Shown: positions 17,555 through 26,000 of the stretch, in pieces | How the letters are laid out: each line of letters opens with the position of its first letter | Numbering within the stretch: the stretch's first letter is position 1 | Source: Bacillota bacterium | GTDB lineage: Bacteria > Bacillota > Clostridia > Christensenellales > SZUA-584 | Direction: 5' to 3' | Assembly: GCA_023459495.1 (NCBI GenBank) | Contig: JAEWTL010000038.1 | Coordinates: 62,001-126,000 of the forward strand | DNA: 64,000 bases | The notes under the pieces: generated by a model | Databases searched by the model: none | What the model was told of the DNA's origin: nothing | Seen by the model: the letters and a program-made list of their open reading frames with translations, nothing else | Translations under genes and position numbers: made by a program

Positions 17555-18526
17555 TCAGTTCCTTTTCCGATTCATAAACATATCCAGCATCACCGCGCCG
17601 ATGATCAGAGCGCCCTTTACTACCGTCTGATAGTACGAATCGATCTTGAGCAGGTTCATACCGTTATAGATCACGCCGATGATGATGATACCCACCATGG
17701 TGCCCGGTATGGTCGATACACCACCGGCAAACGATGTACCGCCAATAACGCATGCGGCAATCGCGTCTGTTTCATATCCGACACCGATGTTGGGCTGCGC
17801 CGCGTTGATGCGGCTGGTAAGAATGACGCCCGCAACACCCGAGGTGATACCCATGATCACAAACGACATCACACGAGTCCAGAACACGTTGACGCCCGAC
17901 GCTTTCGCGGCGTGGATGTTGCCGCCTACCGCGTAAATATACCGACCAAACTTCGTCCAGTGCAGCAGCAGGTATGATATGATCGCCACCCCGAGCAATA
18001 TCAGCACTGAATTAGGGATCACGTCTCCCAGCTTGCCAAGGCCGATCTGCCGGAAATCCGCGTTCACCAGCGTTACGGACTTACCCTTGGCGATGATATA
18101 GGCGATACCTCTGATTACAAGCTGTGTTGAAAGCGTCACAACGAAAGGGAACATATCGAATTTGGCTACCAGAAAGCCGTTCAGCAGGCCGAATAGTCCG
18201 CACGCCGCGATCGAGATCAGAATTGCCAGCGGGATGGAATCCGTGGAGTTGAGCACGCTGCCGATGATAACGCTGGTTAAGGCCAGCATCGAGCCGATGG
18301 ACAGATCTATGCCGCCCGCCGTGATCACGAACACCATCCCCAGCGCTAGTACGCCGTTGGTGGATATTTGCTGCAGGATACTGATCATATTTGCCGCAGT
18401 TCTGAATGTCGGTGAGAGTATGGAAATCACGATCACCATGAATATCAGCACGAGCGTAATGCCGTACTTTTTCATGAACTGGTCCTGCTGCAATCCAAAT
18501 ATCAACCGCTTCGATTTCGTAGTCAT
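17555..18526 (-). CDS. Ribose-type ABC sugar permease
   Basis: A 323-residue inner-membrane permease of the RbsC/BPD_transp_2 class with about eight to ten hydrophobic segments. Conserved GGIDLSIGSMLAL near residue 70 and the cytoplasmic GGTSFAGGVSTIPGTMVG coupling region near 260 are clear. Its start overlaps the ATPase stop by 4 bp. It forms the channel for the sugar carried by the lipoprotein encoded just downstream. Confidence 0.93.
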   Translation of the reverse strand: MTTKSKRLIFGLQQDQFMKKYGITLVLIFMVIVISILSPTFRTAANMISILQQISTNGVLALGMVFVITAGGIDLSIGSMLALTSVIIGSVLNSTDSIPLAILISIAACGLFGLLNGFLVAKFDMFPFVVTLSTQLVIRGIAYIIAKGKSVTLVNADFRQIGLGKLGDVIPNSVLILLGVAIISYLLLHWTKFGRYIYAVGGNIHAAKASGVNVFWTRVMSFVIMGITSGVAGVILTSRINAAQPNIGVGYETDAIAACVIGGTSFAGGVSTIPGTMVGIIIIGVIYNGMNLLKIDSYYQTVVKGALIIGAVMLDMFMNRKRN

Positions 18527-20046
18527 TTTGAACCTCCTGTTTTTTCTCCAAACTCTCTGGCCAGTATGTTTTCCTGTGTAATATCGCCCCCGAGAATATC
18601 CTCACGCCGTATTTCGCCGTTGATCCTGCCCTCGTGGTAAATAAGGATCCTGTCGCTCATCCCCATCACCTCAGGCAGCTCGGAGGATATCATAATGATC
18701 GCCATGCCCTTCCTCGCGAAATCGCACATCAGGGTATGGATCTCCGCTTTGGCACCCACATCCACTCCGCGGGTGGGTTCGTCCAGAATCAGTATCTTGG
18801 GGTCCGCTTTAATCCATTTAGATATGACAACCTTCTGCTGGTTGCCGCCGCTCAGCGAGAACGCATCCGCCTCGATGGAGGCCGCTTTTACGGTCAGCTT
18901 TTTGGCTATCTCGGCACACTGATTCTTCTCTCGCTTCTGGTTGATCAGCACCCCAGTCTGGTCTTTCCAGAGGTTGGGCAACGCGATATTTTCCCGAATC
19001 GAGCGGAATAGGCAGAGCCCGAACAGCTTGCGGTCTTCGTTGACCATCGCCATACCGTTGCGGATAGCGTCTCTGGGCATTTTAATCGAGATTTCCTTCC
19101 CGTCCAGCCATACCTTACCGCGAGTGCGCGGATCAAGTCCGAACAGCGCCCGCATGGTCTCGCTTCTGCCGGAGCCCACGAGGCCGGATATCCCGAGTAT
19201 CTCGCCCTTATGGACTTCAAAGCTAATATCCTCGAATCCCTTACCGGTCAGGCCTTCCACGCGCAGCGCCACATCGCCGATTGGGCATTCCACCTTGGGG
19301 AATACGCTCTCCACCTTGCGGCCTACCATCATGGATATCAGCTCGTTCTTGGTGACTTCGCCTAAGGGTTTGGTATCGATGTAATGGCCGTCCCGAAAAA
19401 CGGATACCGTATCGCAGATCTCGAAGATCTCCTCCATGCGGTGGGAGATATAAATTACCGCCACGCCTTTGCTCTTCAGGTCGCGGATGGTCTTGAATAG
19501 CCGCTGTGTTTCCTCACTGTCCAGCGAGGAAGTCGGCTCGTCCATAATGATCAGTCTTGAATCGCACGATACCGCCTTGATGATCTCTACCATCTGGGCC
19601 TGCGCCAGCGTGAGTTTATCCATCAGCGTCTTCGCACTGAAATGGAAGTCGAACTGATCCAGAATGATCTCGGCTCTGCGGTTGGTCTCCTTCTTGTTTA
19701 GAAACGGAGATTTGCCAACCGTGTCCTCCCTCTTGAGGAAAATGCTCTCGGCGACAGACAGATGAGGCTCCGGATTCAGCTCCTGATGGATCATCGAAAT
19801 CCCTTTGCCGATCGCTTCTGCGGGATCCTTGGCATGATAGGGCGCACCGCCAAAAAACATCTCTCCCCTGTCCGCCTTCTGCAAGCCGATGATGATCTTC
19901 ATCAGTGTCGATTTGCCCGCGCCGTTTTCACCCAGTAGCGCATGAACCTCGCCCTTTTTTATTTGAAGCCGGACGTCCTCTAGTGCGTGGGTGCCGCCGA
20001 ACGATTTGGATATATTCCTGCATTCAAATATGTACTCGCTGTCCAA
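18523..20046 (-). CDS. Ribose-type ABC ATPase (tandem NBD)
   Basis: A 507-residue double nucleotide-binding protein (RbsA/MglA class). NBD1 has Walker A GENGAGKST at 39-47, an AQAQMVEI signature, LIIMDEPTSSLD and the H-loop YISHRMEE. NBD2 has the usual degenerate Walker A (GLVGSGRSE), LSGGNQQK and ILDEPTRGVDVG. A TTG start at 20046 is chosen because GGAGG stands 7 bases upstream; a longer in-frame reading would overlap the regulator and has no such site. First structural gene after the regulator, and coupled to it. Confidence 0.92.
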   Translation of the reverse strand: MDSEYIFECRNISKSFGGTHALEDVRLQIKKGEVHALLGENGAGKSTLMKIIIGLQKADRGEMFFGGAPYHAKDPAEAIGKGISMIHQELNPEPHLSVAESIFLKREDTVGKSPFLNKKETNRRAEIILDQFDFHFSAKTLMDKLTLAQAQMVEIIKAVSCDSRLIIMDEPTSSLDSEETQRLFKTIRDLKSKGVAVIYISHRMEEIFEICDTVSVFRDGHYIDTKPLGEVTKNELISMMVGRKVESVFPKVECPIGDVALRVEGLTGKGFEDISFEVHKGEILGISGLVGSGRSETMRALFGLDPRTRGKVWLDGKEISIKMPRDAIRNGMAMVNEDRKLFGLCLFRSIRENIALPNLWKDQTGVLINQKREKNQCAEIAKKLTVKAASIEADAFSLSGGNQQKVVISKWIKADPKILILDEPTRGVDVGAKAEIHTLMCDFARKGMAIIMISSELPEVMGMSDRILIYHEGRINGEIRREDILGGDITQENILAREFGEKTGGSK

Positions 20047-20063
20047 TGCCGTACCTCCGTCCA

Positions 20064-20888
20064 TCAAAGTTTATATTGAGAAAGCACCATCTCCGCCCGG
20101 TCAGAGCGGCTGGCAGATGTGTCGTCTTTACTGAGCAGGAAGTAGATAATCGCATCCACCATAAGCATTTCAAATATGTGGGAAGCGGCGCCAAAGTCAT
20201 AAAACAGCTCCGCCCTCACCTCCGTGCTGAGCACGTATTTAGCCGCCTCAGCCGCCTTGGAGTCCATCGAATTAGTGATAAGGATGGTGTTCATCCCGCG
20301 CTCGGCTGCCAGCTCCATCGTCTGGATCACATGGATCGAGGTGCCGGAATGCGATATCGCCACCAATACGTCATTCTGCTCCCCCAGATTGACATTGCGC
20401 ATCAGGTATTCCGGAATGTCGGAGATGAACGTTTTAATCCCACAGCGGCTGATCCTGTGGGCAAAATCCGATGCGATCGTGCCGGTATTGCCCCATGCCA
20501 CCGCATATACCGTACCCGCGCAGGAGATCAGGTCCACGCATTTAAGGAGCACCTCCAGATTGACATTTTTGGCCGCCTGATAGATGTTGGCCGATACGTT
20601 ATCGAAGAATCCCACGATATCCTTTGGTTTGGTCGTGGCACGATTCGCGTCAATGCCCTGCTGTCTGCCGAATTCGGCGGCCAGGCTGATCTTCGTCTGA
20701 TAGAACCCGGAATATCCGATATGCTTGCACATGCGGATGATCGTCGCATCGCTCGTTTCACTGGCTCTGGCCAGTTCCGTTATGCTCATATTGATCACGT
20801 CCTGCGGGTTCTCCAGTATATAGTCAGCGGCTTTTTTCTCTGCAATGAACATTTCGCTGTAGTATCGTCTTATGCCGTCCAGCACCAT
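20064..20888 (-). CDS. RpiR-family regulator (HTH plus SIS), copy 2
   Basis: A 274-residue RpiR protein, the first gene of the operon. Helix-turn-helix SETSDATIIRMCKHIGYSGFYQ at about 40-60, SIS domain with AWGNTGTIASDFAHRISRCG and AISHSGTSIH. It is near-identical over long stretches to copy 1 at the other end of the operon, same length. AAGGAG precedes the ATG. It probably regulates the operon from its own promoter in the AT-rich region upstream and responds to a sugar phosphate. Two copies in the same direction about 8.7 kb apart could recombine. Confidence 0.92.
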   Translation of the reverse strand: MVLDGIRRYYSEMFIAEKKAADYILENPQDVINMSITELARASETSDATIIRMCKHIGYSGFYQTKISLAAEFGRQQGIDANRATTKPKDIVGFFDNVSANIYQAAKNVNLEVLLKCVDLISCAGTVYAVAWGNTGTIASDFAHRISRCGIKTFISDIPEYLMRNVNLGEQNDVLVAISHSGTSIHVIQTMELAAERGMNTILITNSMDSKAAEAAKYVLSTEVRAELFYDFGAASHIFEMLMVDAIIYFLLSKDDTSASRSDRAEMVLSQYKL

Positions 20889-21246
20889 GAAGTCCGCTCC
20901 TTAGTGGTAATTTATATAGAGATTTTCTTTATGGAGTTTTTCTCTTTATCGCAATGCTTCTTCCGAGTGATTATTTTATGTTGTTTCTCTGCTTTACGAG
21001 GGTAATCATACATGATTTTTCGCATTTTGTCTAGCATCTATATAAAAATTATTTTTATGATATGTGATAGTAAAATTATTAAGCGGGAATTCTATATATC
21101 TATAAAGTTTTTCTTCTTACTTTGAGGTTGTAAACGACCAACGACATCCATTCCTTTTACAACATGCCGATTGATCCGAAGCCTTCTCCTAAGCATGAGG
21201 GGTCCCGACGCCTGGGATGCATAAAAACCGAATAAACCTTGCATAA
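20889..21246. other. AT-rich upstream region of the sugar operon
   Basis: No gene is recognised. It must hold the minus-strand promoter of the rpiR-led operon (several TATA-like runs at 21040-21110). Base composition changes sharply here from the GC-rich operon. Confidence 0.45.
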
Positions 21247-21290
21247 GTTCCCGTAGCTCAGTAGGATAGAGCGTTCGCCTCCTAAGGCGC
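21247..21290 (+). pseudogene. tRNA-Arg(CCU) 5' half
   Basis: The sequence contains a 5' acceptor-like strand, the universal GTAGCTCAGTAGGATAGAGC D-arm and the start of an anticodon arm with CTCCTAA. After TCGCCTCCTAAG (21275-21286) it departs from a tRNA: one extra G, then no T-arm or CCA. The missing half is at 11103-11150, upstream, so the halves are in permuted order around the sugar operon. Confidence 0.75.
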
Positions 21291-21421
21291 CATAAGGTAG
21301 GGGATTCATGTGTATAACATTCTACGATACCGCCTGTTCTGTTCTGAAGAGGATTTAGTAGTCATGCACATTATCCATATAATGTTTAGGAATACTTGGA
21401 ATAGAAATTCGAAGAACAGCA

Positions 21422-21550
21422 TTTGTGTCAAACTTTATTCTCATGTTAAAATATGGCCATGAAATAGGCGAAGCGGATTTGTGTCAAACTTTATTCTAAT
21501 TAACATGGAATCATAGGGCTTTTTGTGTCAAACTTTATTCTTCAGGGTCA
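21422..21550 (-). repeat. Tn7-like left end with three TnsB-type sites
   Basis: TTTGTGTCAAACTTTATTC occurs three times without change, at 21422-21440, 21478-21496 and 21522-21540, inverted relative to the right end. The last is followed by 10 bp (TTCAGGGTCA) to the terminus at 21550. Three spaced sites are the layout of a Tn7 left end. The terminal triplet is TGA when read inward, not the usual TGT. Confidence 0.88.
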
Positions 21551-21555
21551 TCAGC
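21551..21555. repeat. Target-site duplication TCAGC (far side)
   Basis: Second copy of the 5-bp duplication, directly after the left terminus. Confidence 0.88.
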
Positions 21556-21574
21556 GACTACTACACACCTAAGC

Positions 21575-21612
21575 GTCATGTGAATCTATATTGCTTCACA
21601 TGACCTTTTTTA
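21575..21612 (+). terminator. Displaced native glmS terminator
   Basis: A perfect 10-bp stem GTCATGTGAA/TTCACATGAC with a 10-base loop is followed by CTTTTTTATTT. Removing the transposon would put it about 45 bp after the glmS stop codon, so it is most likely the original glmS terminator. Confidence 0.8.
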
Positions 21613-21682
21613 TTTAAATTTCCCAAATATATGTTATAATTTCATCTAGTTGTATAATGCATTTGAAAGAAGGTTTTTAATA

Positions 21683-22628
21683 ATGGGTAGTGAGTTTATC
21701 GAATTCCTTGGAGAGATAGAGGAAAGGAAATCTTTTTTTGCGTTCCGTGGAGGTTCTGCACCTGGTATGAACTTGACTACACAAGAAGAAACTATATTCC
21801 CCTTAATGGTCTTTTTATTAGTAAGAAGAAGCTGATTCAGGGTAAAATTTCTATTGATGTTGAAATTAACAACACTCAGACAACCTATGGTGTTTTCATT
21901 TAGTTTTTAATATTTCTAATATAAACGGATTACTGCGGCATAAAAGTATTGGTTTTAGCATTACACCAAATGAAGAAGTGGGATTTTCTTATGGCGAAAC
22001 TGATGGTAAAAATTTTAGAAATATTGCATTTTTTGGTTCAGGAAGAACTATAAAATCAGGATGTTGGGTAAACCTAAGCTTAGAATTAATAGGGAGCAAA
22101 CTGTATTTTTATTTTGAAGGTATTCAACTATTTTCTACAAATTTAACTGAACCCTTGACTTCAGATTTAGTGGGATTCCTTTGCAGGAGTGATGTTGATA
22201 TTCATATAAAAAATTTTTTAGTAGAACCGATTCCGCAAAAAGCATTTGTTATTATGAAATATGATGAGTTATATGATAATTTATACCATGAAGTAATAAA
22301 ACCATTATGCCAAGAATCCGGATATGAAGTTAAAAGTGCTGATGAAAACTACTCAACTGGTATGATTTTAGAAGACATAGTAAACCAAATAACAGAATCT
22401 TCTTTAATTATTGCGGATATTACACCCGATAATCCGAACGTCTTTTATGAATTAGGTTATGCTCATGCCTTAAAGAAGCCAACAATACTGTTGAATGAGA
22501 AATTTCATCGTGAGTCATTACCGTTTGACGTATCGGGGTTTAGAGTGATTTTCTATGAAAATTCAATTGCAGGTAAAAGTGAAGTAGAAAATCGGTTGCG
22601 CCAATTTCTTCAAAATTTAATTATATAA
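21683..22628 (+). pseudogene. TIR-like / deoxyribosyltransferase-like protein, frameshifted
   Basis: Three frames join into one protein of about 315 codons. MGSEFIEFLGEIEERKSFFAFRGG starts at 21683 after AAGAAGG. There are shifts near 21775 (DYTRRNYIPLNGLFISKKKL) and near 21905 (FNISNINGLLRHKS), then an intact run to 22628. The N-terminal half looks like a beta-sandwich. The C-terminal domain (AFVIMKYDELYDNLY, SADENYS, SSLIIADITPDNPNVFYELGYAHAL) is the TIR-like/nucleoside deoxyribosyltransferase-like fold with its conserved Glu, often seen in defence genes. Very AT-rich. It lies between the glmS terminator and a second att relic. The assignment of the fold is by motif; activity is not expected from a broken gene. 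Confidence 0.75.
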
Positions 22629-22633
22629 TCAAC

Positions 22634-22666
22634 ACGCAACCTTTCCAAAAGTTTACAGTAGAATAA
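22634..22666 (+). pseudogene. Relic of a second glmS 3' end (att-like)
   Basis: With a one-base gap it reads RNLSKS-TVE-stop, matching the conserved GlmS C-terminus PRNLAKSVTVE. GTAGAATAACAA at 22658-22669 is identical to the end of the real glmS (4256-4267). Codons are AT-rich, so it is not a recent copy of the local gene. It covers roughly the stretch TnsD recognises. Confidence 0.7.
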
Positions 22667-22692
22667 CAATCATAATGTGTAGAATAAAAAAA

Positions 22693-22745
22693 TGGCCTAT
22701 GAAGAATAAAGTTTAACTCAATAATACGATTATTGCTGACTTTTA
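22693..22745 (+). mobile_element. Second, diverged Tn7-like right-end relic
   Basis: Starting 26 bp after the relic glmS stop, the sequence contains GAAGAATAAAGTTTAACTCA and then AATACGATTATTGCTGACTTT. These match the first right end (GAAGAATAAAGTTTGACACA ... AATACTATTATTGTCGATTT) apart from loss of the spacer between its two sites. No tns gene follows. It is in the same orientation as the first element. Confidence 0.7.
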
Positions 22746-22800
22746 GGCAAACCTCCCGGAGGACACATTGCCTTATTAAATCAGATGGTAATTACCGAGT

Positions 22801-22837
22801 CCATAAGGATGCCGCTCTTCCGGCAGCATCCTTATGG
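22801..22837. repeat. Inverted repeat downstream of surface protein gene
   Basis: CCATAAGGATGC pairs with GCATCCTTATGG (12 bp) around an inner GCCG/CGGC. It lies about 165 bp past the minus-strand surface gene and could end its transcript, though no U-run is seen. The rest of 22746-23002 shows nothing else. Confidence 0.5.
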
Positions 22838-23002
22838 TAATCTCAAATCTTCAGTAGCAGAGTTCTTGATTGCCTAGTACTAACCTTTCAGCCAATAACC
22901 CGCTAATATAACCTATGCTCCAACACTTTATTTGAGTTGGTTGATAACGAGCAAGGTTTTAGAACAGACCGATCTGCTAACTACGACTTTGCCTCAAGGC
23001 CA

Positions 23003-26000
23003 TCAGAAAATAATGTCAACTGCCGCAGACCCTCTCTTCCTTCTTCTGACCAACCAGATCAGGCATATGATAAGCACCACTATTAAAACACATATCAACA
23101 AAATCAGCCAGAAACTCACGACCGGCCCATCCTGATACACCAATGCATAGGTTGAGAATCGGTCAGTCTCAATCGTGACAGTCGCCGGATCATTGTCCAA
23201 ATCGGACAGCACAGTTGTTTCATCGCCATGCACACGTATGACTGAATAATTTCTGCCATCCTTCAACAACTCCGGCGGGACAGCCAGTACAATACGTATC
23301 GGCTTAGATGTATTAAGAATGTTTTGCTGCTGACCTTCGCCAATCTGCTTCAAAAGCTCAACATTCAGATACATTCCCAGCGTATTGCCGCCCATATTCC
23401 CGGATATGATTTCATCATCCCCTGCATTTACCGGTATATCCACCCGCTCAACTACAAGCGTGATGGTGATATTTTCTCCGTCTTGCATTGCGTTTTTTTC
23501 TTCCTGCGTCAAAACGGATTCACTGAACCCCTCCGTATTAGAAACCGTTACAGCCGGTGTATTCGGCGTTACCGGAACGATTTTAATCACTATATCATTC
23601 TGGTTCTGCGAGATTGCCGGAGTCGCTTGCGGTACAGCTCCGTCACTGGGAGTGGGAGTGGGACTCTGCGTTATCTCAGGGGTGCTGCTGACTTCAGGGC
23701 TACCCTCAGTATCCGGGGCATCCGTTGGCTCAGGTTCTGTCACAGAAACTTTCACCTTTACAATATTGCTGGTTGCGGACGCGGCGCGATTCGCATCGTT
23801 ATCCAGTGTGTTCGTTGCGATGACATAGTAATATACTGTGCCGTTTATCGCAGTTGGAACCTTGTAGCTGTCGCCCGTTGCCCCTGTAATCCTGGTGCCT
23901 CCCGTTGCGCTGTTGACGGTATTCCTGTACCATTGATAGGTCAGTACACCATTGTCCGATACGCTGGCCTTGACCTTTAGATTGCAGGTGAATGCATAAT
24001 TATTATACGAGTACGCGCCTGACAGATTTACCGTAAACACAGGCGTTTGCGCGTTGGGTATGACTATAGTCAATGTGGCAACGTTGGAAGCTGTATCGTT
24101 ATATTTTGCATTGCCGGTTAGTGTCGCCTTGACGCTGTATACGCCTGCGCTTATCGGAGCTGTCGTGGTATAGGCACTGTCATCCGCCGTTTTCAGCTTG
24201 TACAGGAAAGCAAGATCGGATAAGCTTACATCATTCGGCTTTGTTACAGTACCGGAATAGCTGATCGCGCTCCCTGTATATGTAACGGATGCATCAGCCA
24301 GTGTAATTGCCGCATCCAGTTTTTTCACCAGATTCACATCGTTGCCGCTGGCCTGCAGCCCGTAGGCGCCATTTGCCGCCGCCAACGCGTTGAGTACGGT
24401 TGCCCCGGTCGCTCCAGTATAGCTTGCCGCCGCAACTTTGACGTTCTCACCTGCATTCGGGTAAGTTGCGGGCATCACCCACGCCGCGGGACTGTTGCTG
24501 AGCGCGCCCGTAACAGTAATACTCCTGTTCGTTGCCAAATATACCGGGTTGTTCTGGGTAATTAAGGCTCCCCCGCTTAAACTGAATGTTCCGCCGTAAA
24601 TATATACCCCTGCGCCGGTGGATGCCGTATTGTCGGTAATTGTACCGCCCCTTATATTTAAATTACTGCCGCTCTCTATACCGCCGCCAGTAGCAGAAGC
24701 CGAATTTCCGCTGACCGTGCCGCCGTTTATATTCAGTGTAGAGGCCGTCAGCCCCATGATACCGCCGCCTTCGCCTGCGCTGTTGCCGTCAATGGAACCG
24801 CCTGTCATCGTAAACGTACCAGATTGAACGCCTATGCCACCGCCGGCAGCCGCCGTATTGTTACTGATGCTGCCTCCATCCATTGTTAAATAACCCGATC
24901 CATTTGAATACACACCCCCGCCGCCCGACGTTGCCGTATTCCCGTCTATGGATGCGGAATCGCTGATACTGAAATGCCCCGTAAAGTTATACACCCCGCC
25001 GCCCGTTAATGTCGTATTTCCCGTAATGGATGCAGAACCTTTTAAATTGAATACCGACTGATTAAATACGCCGCCGCCCATTTGATCACCAGTGGCAGTA
25101 TTACCCGAAATGCTGCCACCGCTCATATTGATTGTACCGGCGTTGTAGATGCCGCCGCCTCTGCCTGCCGTATTGGCATCGACAGCGAAACTTCCCCCAA
25201 TTGTACCGCCGGTCATGGTAAAAGTATTCCCAGAACCTACATATACACCGCCGCCAAGTGCATAATCCGAAGCAAGCGCATTACCGCTGATGGTACCGCC
25301 GGTCATGGTAAGCGTCCCTGACTCCATGGCAATGCCAGCTCCTCCGCATAAAATCGCTGACCCGGAAAGAATCTGGATCTGATTGCCGCTGATCGTACCG
25401 CCATTCATGGCTACGCTGCCCCTACCATGCACGCCGCTCCCCAGGTGATCTTCAGTAGAATTTGCAATGACAATACTATTGTTTTGCAGCGCCGCTCCGG
25501 AATTGATGGTCAGATTGCCGGTGGCGCTTTCTTCTATAATGGGTTTGGCCGCTTCAACGCCCATGCCCGTCGCTGCATTCCATCCGCCATCGATGACGAT
25601 ATTTTGCAGTGTGAGATTCCCGTTCAACTGAATCATGATGCCTGTAAAATCACTGGCCGATGTAACCGGGTCTTCGTAGCGTTTGATGGTCTGCCCGGAT
25701 GGCAATGTCCATGTATAAGAGGAGTCGTTCCCGCTCGGGATTGTAACCGTTCCGCAGATGTAGATCGTACCGGGGCTGCCCAAAAGGCTGGCTGCTTTCT
25801 CAAATGTAGCCACCGCCGTGGCTTTCGTCGAGCCGTCGTTCGTGTCCAGTCCGGTAGCGCCGTTGAGATAGATCGCCCCCGGTGCAAGCAGCAGGCTCTG
25901 CGCGTTTGCCTTTACGCCCCAGGGCGTCGTTCCGTTGGGAGCAATCTCAAATTTTGAAACATATGCGTTTGCCGAGAGCCCGGCGGCCATCGCCACCACA

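Larger units (their letters stand above)
4290..21550 (+). mobile_element. Decayed Tn7-like transposon in attTn7
   Basis: The element is about 17.3 kb. The glmS-proximal (right) end starts TGTG exactly 25 bp after the glmS stop codon, which is the insertion point of Tn7. Both ends carry GAATAAAGTTTGACACAA-type sites in inverted orientation, each outermost copy starting 10 bp from the terminus, and a 5-bp duplication flanks the whole. A tnsA gene lies first inside the right end and reads away from glmS, as in Tn7. It has three frameshifts, and no tnsB, tnsC or tnsD was recognised, so the element cannot move by itself. The cargo is a giant secreted protein and a GC-rich sugar operon bounded by tRNA fragments. 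The end geometry is seen directly; the history is inferred. Confidence 0.92.

Noticed and set aside
21121..21165. Minus-strand peptide VVKGMDVVGRLQP, like a cyclophilin C-terminus
   Set aside because: Only about 13 residues, with no flanking cyclophilin sequence in any frame.
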